Positions 1-5,853 of a stretch of DNA of 8,531 nt are shown here, piece by piece. This DNA is from Anaerolineae bacterium (GTDB lineage Bacteria > Chloroflexota > Anaerolineae > Anaerolineales > UBA4823). The position numbers were made by a program, and so were the translations under genes. The stretch spans positions 1 through 8,531 of the forward strand of contig JAUXFR010000042.1 of the NCBI GenBank assembly GCA_030622805.1. The letters are read 5' to 3'. The notes beneath the pieces were generated by a model. The model worked only from the letters and a program-made list of their open reading frames with translations, was not told the origin of the DNA and did not search any database. The first letter of the stretch is position 1, and each line of letters starts with the position of its first letter.

Positions 1-1
1 C

Positions 2-976
2 TTTGCAGAGATGTGCACTGTGAAATACGCCATCGCCACATCATCCGGAACAACCGCCCTGCAAACCACGCTCCTGGCGCACGGCATCGGTCCCGGGGAC
101 GAGGTCATCACTTCGCCATTTACCTTCATCGCCTCCGCCAACAGCATGCTCTTCACCGGAGCGCGTCCGGTCTTTGTCGATATCGATCCTTTTACTTTCA
201 ATATCGATCCATCCCTGATCGAAGCCGCCATCACACCTCACACAAAAGCTCTCATGCCCGTCCATCTCTACGGTCTTGCCTGCGATATGGAGCCCATCAT
301 GGATATCGCCAGGCGACACGACCTGCTGGTCATTGAAGATGCCTGCCAGAGTCACTGCGCTGTTTACAAAGATCAGCGCGTCGGCTCATTTGGCAGCGGG
401 TGTTTTTCACTTTATCCCACCAAGAACATCACGGCTGGCGAGGGCGGCGTGATTACTACCTCAGATAAGACCTTTGCTGAAAAATGCCGTATGATCCGCA
501 ACCACGGAATGGCCAGGCGCGACGAACAGGATATACTCGGATTCAACTTCCGCATGACGGACATCCACGCCGCCATCGGGCTTGAACAATTGAAGAAGCT
601 GGAGGGCTTCAACCTATCTCGCCAGGCGAACGCTCACTATTTGATCAAAAACCTGCAAGGTGTGGTCGTTCCGTTTGTACCCCGAGATTGCCAGCATGTT
701 TTCAACCAGTTCACCGTGCGCGTACTGGATGGCAGGCGGGATGAACTAAAACAGCATCTTTCTGATCACGGGATCAGCTCGATGATCTATTACCCACTGC
801 CTGTTTATCGGCAGTCCTATTACATCAAGCAGCAGGGATACGATCTGCACCTGCCCAATGCAGAGCGCGCTGCGGCTGAGGTTCTATCCTTGCCAGTACA
901 CCCAGGCTTGAACGAAGGCGATCTTAAAAAGATCATTTCCAACGTAAATAGCTTCTTTACCGAAGATGTTCTATGA
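2..976 (+). CDS. DegT/DnrJ/EryC1/StrS-family PLP-dependent sugar aminotransferase (5' truncated by window)
   Basis: This enzyme family transfers an amino group, usually from glutamate, to a keto sugar attached to a nucleotide, in the cytoplasm. Counting from the first visible Met (position 11), the PLP site is clear. SSGTTAL lies near residues 11-17 (phosphate-binding region), VIED has the Asp near 110 that contacts the pyridine nitrogen, and SLYPTKNITAGEGG has the Schiff-base Lys near 138. The open frame runs back to the window edge (Phe-Ala-Glu before that Met). The visible protein is about 321 residues against the usual ~360-380, so roughly 40-50 N-terminal residues lie upstream and the ATG at 11 is not the true start. 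The EDACQSHCA segment has Cys where the family usually has Gly (EDAAQAHGA). The next gene is a Gfo/Idh/MocA dehydrogenase, the usual partner that makes the 3-keto sugar, so a WbpE-like 3-aminotransferase is the best inference. Another regiospecificity is possible. Confidence 0.93.
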   Translation, partial: FAEMCTVKYAIATSSGTTALQTTLLAHGIGPGDEVITSPFTFIASANSMLFTGARPVFVDIDPFTFNIDPSLIEAAITPHTKALMPVHLYGLACDMEPIMDIARRHDLLVIEDACQSHCAVYKDQRVGSFGSGCFSLYPTKNITAGEGGVITTSDKTFAEKCRMIRNHGMARRDEQDILGFNFRMTDIHAAIGLEQLKKLEGFNLSRQANAHYLIKNLQGVVVPFVPRDCQHVFNQFTVRVLDGRRDELKQHLSDHGISSMIYYPLPVYRQSYYIKQQGYDLHLPNAERAAAEVLSLPVHPGLNEGDLKKIISNVNSFFTEDVL

Positions 977-995
977 AAGACACAATCTCAGAAAT

Positions 996-2021
996 ATGCA
1001 CAACAATAACCTGTTGAAAGTAGCCGTGATAGGGGTCGGTTCGATGGGTCGTAATCATGCCCGTGTTTATAACGACCTGGATGGAACGCACCTGGTCGCT
1101 GTCGCTGATAACGATATGCAGATTGCTTCAGATGTTGCTGCCGATTACGGTGCCAGCGCATACACATCTTATCAAGACCTGCTGGCGTCAGAGAGTCCGG
1201 ATGCCGTATCCATCGCCGTCCCCACCGCCCTCCATGAGCAGGTCGCATTGGATGCCTTAGAGGCAGGTTCTCATGTCCTGATCGAGAAACCGATCGCCTC
1301 AACGATGGAAGCCGGTCAACGGATAATTGACCGGGCGCGCAGGCTGGGACGAAAATTGATGATCGGTCATATTGTGCGCTTCAATCCCGCCATCCAGGAG
1401 CTCAAACGCAGGTTGGCAGATCATGAATTGGGTAAGATCTTTCAGATCGCCTGCCGCAGGGTTGGTCCATTCCCGCCGCGCATCCGCGATGTAGGGGTGG
1501 TGGTGGATCTGGCCTCGCATGATCTGGACCTGATGCGTTACCTTACCGGGCTGGATCCAATCCGCGTGTATGCCGAGATTGAACAGCAAATTCATACCGA
1601 ACACGAAGACCTGCTGCTGGGGCTGCTGCGCTTTCCCGCCGGTTTGAGTGCCTCGTTGGAGATCAACTGGCTTACGCCGGTTAAAGTGCGTGAAGTCCTG
1701 GTATTGGGAGAGCGCGGTATGTTCCGTGTCGATGATCTCACGCAGGACATTTATTTTTACGAGAATGCTTCTGCCGGTGGCGATATTTGGTCCGCCCTGC
1801 GCACTTTGAAAGGCGTCAGTGAGGGCACCATGACCCGTTATCCCCTGCAGCGCTATGAACCGCTCAGAGCAGAACTGCAGGCTTTCGTTGATTCGATCGC
1901 TGCCGATGAGCCAGCGCCTGTCAGCGGTGATGAAGGTTTAGCAGCGCTGCGCCTGGCACTGGCTATGGTGAAATCGGGACAAACCCATCAGGTGGTTGAG
2001 GTGGCTGATGTCGCTGCTTGA
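996..2021 (+). CDS. Gfo/Idh/MocA-family NAD(P)-dependent sugar dehydrogenase (WbpB / UDP-GlcNAc 3-dehydrogenase-like)
   Basis: This oxidoreductase probably oxidises a hydroxyl of a nucleotide sugar to the keto sugar used by the upstream aminotransferase. The N-terminal Rossmann fold shows VAVIGVGSMGRNHARVY (a GxGxxG motif a few residues from the start), then the family EKP signature (IEKPIAS). The C-terminal substrate domain carries DLASHDLDLM, whose His is the expected catalytic residue. The stretch RVGPFPPRIRDVGVV before it resembles UDP-GlcNAc 3-dehydrogenases. Length (~341 aa) is normal for the family. I chose the ATG at 996, which puts the Rossmann strand about eight residues in, as in relatives. 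An in-frame ATG at 966 would overlap the upstream gene by 11 bases and add ten residues (MFYERHNLRN) of no recognised function. Neither start has a strong ribosome site, so translational coupling to the upstream stop at 974-976 is likely. Family assignment is firm; substrate and C3 position are inferred from context. Confidence 0.92.
   Translation: MHNNNLLKVAVIGVGSMGRNHARVYNDLDGTHLVAVADNDMQIASDVAADYGASAYTSYQDLLASESPDAVSIAVPTALHEQVALDALEAGSHVLIEKPIASTMEAGQRIIDRARRLGRKLMIGHIVRFNPAIQELKRRLADHELGKIFQIACRRVGPFPPRIRDVGVVVDLASHDLDLMRYLTGLDPIRVYAEIEQQIHTEHEDLLLGLLRFPAGLSASLEINWLTPVKVREVLVLGERGMFRVDDLTQDIYFYENASAGGDIWSALRTLKGVSEGTMTRYPLQRYEPLRAELQAFVDSIAADEPAPVSGDEGLAALRLALAMVKSGQTHQVVEVADVAA
1998..2003 (+). 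promoter_or_regulatory. Shine-Dalgarno site deciding the start of the nucleotide-sugar dehydrogenase
   Basis: GAGGTG lies four bases before the ATG at 2008, inside the last codons of the upstream gene. The frame is also open from a TTG at 1996, but that codon overlaps the Shine-Dalgarno sequence and lacks its own. The ATG at 2008 is therefore preferred, giving a 14-base overlap with the preceding gene and probable translational coupling. Confidence 0.6.
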
Positions 2022-3339
2022 ACTCAGGGACAGAATCCACAGTCGCGAGGCCGTCCTGGGTGTTGTTGGGCTGGGTTATGTCGGTCTGCCGCTGGCATGC
2101 GTTTTTGCAGATGCCGGTTTTAAGTGTATCGGAGTAGATATCCAGCAGGAGCGGGTGGACAGCATCAATGCAGGTCGGTCTCCAATCGAAGGTGAAGAGC
2201 CCGGTCTGGACGAACTTCTGAGCAAGGTGCTCCGCGCTGGTGGATTGCATGCCGCAACGAGCTATTCAGCCCTATCCAGCGCGGATGTGATTTTTATCGC
2301 CGTCGAAACACCTGTGGATGACCAACACCTGCCCGACTACTCTGCCTTGACTTCTGTCTGTCGTATGCTGGGTCCGATGTTGAAGGCTGGCGCGCTGGTA
2401 ATCGTCGAATCCACACTCTCACCCGGAACGACCGATAACCTGGTACGTCAGGAACTGGAAGCCGCCTCCATGAAGCAATGCGGTGTGGATTTTTTCCTGG
2501 GCACCTGCCCCGAGCGCGTCATGCCTGGAAAGCTGCTCGCTAACCTGCGCACGATGAACCGCGTCTGCGGCGGCACTACACCAGAGACAGCCGATGCGAT
2601 GGTTGAGCTCTATGCCACAGTAGTGGATGCGGATCTGGACCCAAGCGATGCGCTCACGGCTGAGCTGGTTAAGACCACCGAGAATGCCTACCGCGATGTG
2701 CAGATTGCCTTCGCCAATGAGATTGCTTTGATCTGTGAGGCTACAGGGGGAGATGTCTGGCGAGTGCGTGATCTGGTCAACAAAAGTCCGTTTCGCTCGA
2801 TGCATCTGCCTGGTGCCGGCGTCGGGGGGCACTGCATCCCCAAAGATCCCTGGTTGTTAGCGTCCAGCGTGCAGGGTAAGGATGTTCCACTGCGTGTTAT
2901 CCCTGTCGCGCGAGCGGTGAATGATCGTATGCCCAACCATATGTTGGAATTGCTGCAAAGTGCCCTGCAGGAAGCCGGTCGCAGCTTACGGAGTGCGCGC
3001 ATACTGATCCTGGGTTACGCCTATCTGGAGGATTCGGATGACGTCCGCAACAGCCCCAGTGCAGTCTTTATCCAGCATCTTCAGAGCGCTGGTGCTACTG
3101 CAGTTGTTCATGATCCCTATATAACCGAATATTCTGGAAATATTTTCACCAAAGCACAGGACACGGATGCTGTGGTGATCTTTGTCCGCCACAAACATTA
3201 TCTCGATCTCGATCTTGTCAGGTTGAAAAGAGTTCTGCAATCACCGATTTTAATCGATGGGCGTAATATTATCGACCCGGCAGATGCTATGGCCTCAGGT
3301 TTTATATTCCGCTCACTGGGGCGGGTGATCCATGAGTAA
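2008..3339 (+). CDS. UDP-glucose/UDP-GlcNAc/UDP-ManNAc-type nucleotide-sugar 6-dehydrogenase
   Basis: This enzyme oxidises C6 of a UDP-hexose or UDP-N-acetylhexosamine twice with NAD+ to give the uronic acid nucleotide. All three family domains are present. The N-terminal Rossmann domain has GVVGLGYVGLP (about residues 18-28 from this start), followed by VESTLSPGTT and CPERVMPG. The central dimerisation domain has ELVKTTENAYRDVQIAFANE with the catalytic-region Lys and Asn. The nucleophilic Cys sits in GVGGHCIPKDP, near residue 276. The C-terminal UDP-binding domain has ILILGYAYLEDSDDVRNSP. Length (443 aa) is typical. In that last motif the usual AYK/AFK Lys is Leu, a possible specificity change. 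The gene overlaps the upstream dehydrogenase by 14 bases and is the last gene of the operon. With its neighbours it suggests a WbpA- or WecC-like role in making an amino-uronic acid. The sequence alone does not separate glucose, GlcNAc and ManNAc substrates. Confidence 0.93.
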   Translation: MSLLELRDRIHSREAVLGVVGLGYVGLPLACVFADAGFKCIGVDIQQERVDSINAGRSPIEGEEPGLDELLSKVLRAGGLHAATSYSALSSADVIFIAVETPVDDQHLPDYSALTSVCRMLGPMLKAGALVIVESTLSPGTTDNLVRQELEAASMKQCGVDFFLGTCPERVMPGKLLANLRTMNRVCGGTTPETADAMVELYATVVDADLDPSDALTAELVKTTENAYRDVQIAFANEIALICEATGGDVWRVRDLVNKSPFRSMHLPGAGVGGHCIPKDPWLLASSVQGKDVPLRVIPVARAVNDRMPNHMLELLQSALQEAGRSLRSARILILGYAYLEDSDDVRNSPSAVFIQHLQSAGATAVVHDPYITEYSGNIFTKAQDTDAVVIFVRHKHYLDLDLVRLKRVLQSPILIDGRNIIDPADAMASGFIFRSLGRVIHE

Positions 3340-3501
3340 AACCGGTTTTCGCCACAGAGTCCTAAGAGAACTCAACGATATTATATGAAATACTGAGTGA
3401 ACTCTGAGATCTCAGTAGTGATTAAATGCCATCGCATGGGCTACAATATAGAAATGCAGAGATAATGATTGCTACAAAAATCAGGAAAATGGAGTAAATA
3501 A
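3340..3501 (+). promoter_or_regulatory. intergenic region upstream of the epimerase gene, weak promoter candidates
   Basis: This 162-base gap ends the sugar operon and leads into the epimerase gene. No hairpin followed by a T run is visible, so I see no classic terminator for the upstream operon. TACAAT at 3442-3447 could be a -10 box, but the bases 17 upstream (TGATTA) are a poor -35. GGAG at 3491-3494, seven bases before the ATG at 3502, is a clear ribosome site. The most striking structure is the palindrome reported separately at 3391-3417. Confidence 0.35.
3391..3417. repeat. nested palindrome / inverted repeat in the epimerase leader
   Basis: CTGAGATCTCAG at 3404-3415 is a perfect 12-base palindrome. 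It overlaps a second inverted pair, TACTGAG (3391-3397) with CTCAGTA (3411-3417). The two pairings compete for the same right arm. There is no T run after it, which argues against a terminator. A dimeric-repressor operator or an RNA hairpin in the 3' end of the upstream transcript are both possible. Confidence 0.5.
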
Positions 3502-4431
3502 ATGAAAGTACTGGTTACTGGAGGGGCTGGCTTTATCGGATCAAACGTGGTTGATCTCTATATCGAGCGCGGCTACGATGTGGTGGTCGTGGATAACCTT
3601 TCGACTGGTCGCGAGTCAAACCTAAATCCACGCGCGAAGTTATACAAACTGGACATCCGCAGTTCTGAGATAAGCGAAGTGTTCGAGCGCGAGCGACCTG
3701 ACTACATCAACCATCACGCTGCCCAGATCGATGTGCGCCGCTCGGTCACCGAACCGATCTTCGATGCTGATATCAATATCAACGGTTCCATCAATCTGCT
3801 CGAAAATGCCCGCAGGGTTGGAGTGCGGCGATTTATTTATATTTCCTCTGGTGGAGCCGTGTACGGTGAGCCTGAATATCTACCCTGCGATGAAGCGCAC
3901 CCGATCAATCCGATCTGTCCGTACGGCGCCAGCAAACACGTTGTTGAACATTATCTTTACATGTACAAAGAGATCCACGATCTGGACTACAGCGTGCTGC
4001 GCTATGCAAATGTTTACGGTCCCCGCCAGGATCCGCTCGGAGAAGCCGGTGTGGTCGCAATTTTTACCGGGAAGATGCTTGCCGGTGAGCAGGTGGTTAT
4101 CAATGGTGATGGTGAACAGACACGCGATTTTATTTATGTTGGAGATTGCGCGGCAGCTAACCTGATGGTGACTGAGGGGGAGAATGTCAGCGGCATCTAC
4201 AATCTGGGCAGCGGCGTGGCGACTTCAATCAATGAAATCTTTAGCACGCTGAAGGACGTCACTGCGTATCAAAATCCACCCATTCATGGTCCGGCTAAGT
4301 TGGGAGAGACGCGCCACATCTATCTTACTGCAGAAAAAGCGAAGCAAGAGCTAGGCTGGCAGCCAACCATCGGGTTACTCGACGGGCTGGAAAGGACAGT
4401 GGAATACACCAGGGAAGCAGGAGCGTCATAA
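3502..4431 (+). CDS. NAD-dependent epimerase/dehydratase, UDP-glucose 4-epimerase (GalE)-like
   Basis: This extended short-chain dehydrogenase acts on nucleotide sugars in the cytoplasm, most likely interconverting UDP-Glc/UDP-Gal or the N-acetylated pair at C4. The NAD-binding motif GGAGFIGSN is at residues 7-15 and DNLSTG, typical of GalE relatives, at 31-36. NHHAAQIDVRRSV follows near 70-82. The catalytic set is SSGGAVYGE (Ser 115/116) and the YxxxK pair in PYGASKH (Tyr141, Lys145). RYANVYGPRQ and GEQTRDFIYVGD (Arg208) contact the nucleotide sugar in relatives. At 309 residues it matches the shorter bacterial/archaeal GalE type. The start has GGAG seven bases upstream. The gene is separated from the upstream sugar operon by 162 bases and ends 24 bases from a convergent methyltransferase gene. 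A UDP-GlcNAc or UDP-uronate 4-epimerase, or less likely a dehydratase, cannot be excluded. Confidence 0.92.
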   Translation: MKVLVTGGAGFIGSNVVDLYIERGYDVVVVDNLSTGRESNLNPRAKLYKLDIRSSEISEVFERERPDYINHHAAQIDVRRSVTEPIFDADININGSINLLENARRVGVRRFIYISSGGAVYGEPEYLPCDEAHPINPICPYGASKHVVEHYLYMYKEIHDLDYSVLRYANVYGPRQDPLGEAGVVAIFTGKMLAGEQVVINGDGEQTRDFIYVGDCAAANLMVTEGENVSGIYNLGSGVATSINEIFSTLKDVTAYQNPPIHGPAKLGETRHIYLTAEKAKQELGWQPTIGLLDGLERTVEYTREAGAS

Positions 4432-4455
4432 CAAATCGATTCCCTTCATCGTTCT

Positions 4456-5241
4456 TTATTTAAAAATTTTCCAGTACTTTCGCTTCCATCCATCACCAGG
4501 CGATTCAAAGCGTGACCATGAGTAGCCACGTTTAATTAAGACCTCGTGCGCGGATGTATCCTTATCCACATTACCCGGGCAGAGGATCACACTTCCGCCC
4601 ACTTCGGTCACTCGCTCTAACTCATCGCACTCTACTTCCGGTACGGTACCGAAGACAAATCCTCCCATAGACACATCCGCAAACCCGGCGGGGAACGGGA
4701 TATCTTCCAGCAACCCATCAACCGGGTAAACATTATCTAATCTCAATCTGTGAGCCTTCTGCTTCATGTAATCCCTCAGGTTACTGACAGGTTCTACAGC
4801 AAAAACGGCGTGTGCAAAAGGAGCTACGGTGAAAGCTAATCTGCCGGTTCCGGCACCGATATCGAGCACTGTTTTGCCTCTGAAGTCAACCATATCAAGC
4901 AGTTCACGCGAGTCCCACCTCAGAAATTCGTGAGTATCGTAAATCTCGGGATCGAGGGCATACACCAGCAAATCATTGATGCTCTGCAGGACTTCCTGTT
5001 CTGCCTGGTAAACGGCTTCAGTAGAGGCAGCGGTGATTTCGTGAGCCGTAACCTTGTCCAGCCAATCTGTGATATCGGGGCATTTATGATGCATGTACCA
5101 TTTCACGACAGGGTTGGCTTTCAAGGCAGTCGCCAGCGCATCTTCCGGCACCCAGCCTGGGAACCAGCTTAACTGGACACGTTCGAGCAGCAGCAGATTA
5201 TTAAACGATAAGGTAGTGGTGTCGATCCAATTGAGACGCAT
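4456..5241 (-). CDS. class I SAM-dependent methyltransferase, substrate unknown
   Basis: The core is a Rossmann-like methyltransferase. VLDIGAGTGRLAF at residues 125-137 is the SAM-binding motif I. The acidic end of strand 2 is FAVEP, with Glu150 expected to hold the ribose hydroxyls. GLLEDIPFPAGFADVSMGG (about 176-194) matches motifs II/III, where the Asp normally follows the adenine-binding loop. Residues 1-120 form an extension without a recognised domain; a segment reading LKANPVVKWYMHHKCPDITDWL looks helical and could form a lid or substrate pocket. The C-terminal strands are rich in Lys and aromatic residues (GWKRKYWKIFK). The start is backed by GGAGG (5252-5256 on the + strand coordinates), ten bases before the ATG. 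The gene faces the epimerase gene tail to tail and is divergent from mgtE, so it forms its own transcription unit. I cannot tell whether it modifies a sugar, a small molecule or a lipid. Confidence 0.88.
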   Translation of the reverse strand: MRLNWIDTTTLSFNNLLLLERVQLSWFPGWVPEDALATALKANPVVKWYMHHKCPDITDWLDKVTAHEITAASTEAVYQAEQEVLQSINDLLVYALDPEIYDTHEFLRWDSRELLDMVDFRGKTVLDIGAGTGRLAFTVAPFAHAVFAVEPVSNLRDYMKQKAHRLRLDNVYPVDGLLEDIPFPAGFADVSMGGFVFGTVPEVECDELERVTEVGGSVILCPGNVDKDTSAHEVLIKRGYSWSRFESPGDGWKRKYWKIFK

Positions 5242-5307
5242 AGGTTTTTCGCCTCCACAGCGAGCTGGATATATTATGAGAACACACTGGTCATTATTTC
5301 AGCAATT

Positions 5308-5323
5308 AAATCACAAAATCACA
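5308..5323. repeat. perfect tandem octamer repeat (TGTGATTT x2 on the - strand)
   Basis: AAATCACA occurs twice head to tail (5308-5315, 5316-5323). A third TCACA core is at 5329-5333. Read on the - strand, these are three TGTGA cores 8-10 bases apart, about 70-95 bases before the methyltransferase start. Such iterated half-sites can bind activators, but CRP/FNR-type sites are inverted rather than direct, so no regulator is named. Confidence 0.55.
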
Positions 5324-5364
5324 TATTTTCACATACGTAGATTTACCGCATTGATAATTGGCGG

Positions 5365-5392
5365 TTCAGAAAAACAGGAATAATGGTATAGT
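5365..5392 (+). promoter_or_regulatory. possible sigma-70-type promoter for mgtE
   Basis: TATAGT at 5387-5392 is a good -10 box and is preceded by TGG, giving an extended -10. TTCAGA at 5365-5370, 16 bases further up, matches four of six -35 positions. Transcription would start near 5400 at the run of eight T, giving an mgtE leader of about 450 nucleotides. This is a visual match only. Confidence 0.35.
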
Positions 5393-5399
5393 TAAGAGC

Positions 5400-5853
5400 A
5401 TTTTTTTTACAGAATAATTGATTATATCGTTGGGAACGGGAAAAGGAGTGAACCAAATGGGGAGTTGTTTGAAACTACCCTGAGAATTCACCAGAAACAA
5501 CCAGCAAAGAAGCAGGTTGTAATCATGAGCCATAGGAGAATGGGTTGTATGCGTTTACTACCGGTAGGCTCAGGTGCCAGTTCGCTTTCAATTAGGTCCT
5601 GCGAGTTAAATATTTCAGGGAGTGGGATATTTAATAAAATCTCGCACAGCATGTCCGGACCCAGACATCCGCGAATATATCCCTCGCTTGTAGAAAAGAC
5701 CGATCCCCATAATCTGATACACCGTGAAAAGCTTGTGAAATGTATATTTCAGGAGCAATACATCTCGCTTAAACCACCTGTTGTATACAGGGTGATTATC
5801 GGGGCAAGCAACAAGCCGCTGTTCTATCAACCCGCAATCGGAAGGAGCGCATC
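5400..5853 (+). ncRNA. candidate structured 5' leader of mgtE (unassigned class)
   Basis: This ~450-base stretch before mgtE holds a series of possible hairpins. They are 5459-5480 (GGG/CCC plus AGTT/AACT), 5497-5502 with 5515-5520 (ACAACC/GGTTGT), and 5526-5531 with 5567-5572 (TGAGCC/GGCTCA). Further along are 5622-5647 (nine pairs, two mismatches), 5651-5668 (ATGTC/GACAT) and 5775-5794 (CACCTGT/ACAGGGTG with a bulge). A second GGTTGT at 5543-5548 could compete for ACAACC, giving two exclusive folds. mgtE genes in other bacteria are often under Mg2+-sensing leaders. The conserved M-box core is not visible here, so the role is inference, and short stems of this kind also occur by chance. A 130-codon frame from a TTG at 5465 to 5857 crosses the region, but it has a scattered residue pattern and poor start signals, and I do not consider it a gene. 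Confidence 0.3.
5457..5483 (+). CDS. possible 8-codon leader peptide upstream of mgtE
   Basis: AGGAG at 5444-5448 stands eight bases before an ATG at 5457 that opens a frame encoding MGSCLKLP, ending in a TGA at 5481-5483. Its coding bases lie within the 5459-5480 hairpin, so a translating ribosome would melt that hairpin. The last sense codon is Pro directly before UGA, as in the stalling peptide TnaC. Leader peptides controlling Mg2+ transporter genes are known (MgtL before mgtA in enterics), but this peptide has no visible similarity to them. A chance start with a good ribosome site remains the main alternative. Confidence 0.25.
   Translation: MGSCLKLP

Larger units (their letters stand above)
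5242..5456. promoter_or_regulatory. AT-rich divergent control region between the methyltransferase and mgtE leader
   Basis: This AT-rich stretch has no credible gene on either strand and should hold the promoters for both directions. Visible elements are a tandem TCACA-containing repeat, a possible mgtE promoter (both listed separately), a TACGTA palindrome around 5335-5340, and a run of eight T at 5401-5408. The T run is not preceded by a hairpin and so is not a terminator. On the - strand CATAAT about 30 bases before the methyltransferase ATG might be a -10, but no matching -35 is evident. Confidence 0.4.

Noticed and set aside
2419..3002. - strand frames of 104-137 codons inside the nucleotide-sugar dehydrogenase
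   Set aside because: They are antisense to a gene with all catalytic motifs and show no protein features of their own.
4432..4455. Bidirectional terminator between the convergent epimerase and methyltransferase genes
   Set aside because: The 24-base gap is AT-rich, with only an AAAATTTT-type palindrome nearby and no GC-rich stem.
5391..5408. Run of eight T as a terminator
   Set aside because: No stable stem precedes the T run on the + strand, and no gene ends just upstream in that direction.
5615..5830. 71-codon - strand frame in the mgtE leader
   Set aside because: It is short, has no family resemblance, and is antisense to the leader with no promoter or ribosome site that stands out.
5430..5853. 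M-box, yybP-ykoY, cobalamin or group II intron domain V identity for the mgtE leader
   Set aside because: Short pieces look suggestive (GGGGAGTTG near 5459; GAGCC...GGCTC at 5527-5571). The conserved cores of these RNAs could not be lined up, so no class was assigned.
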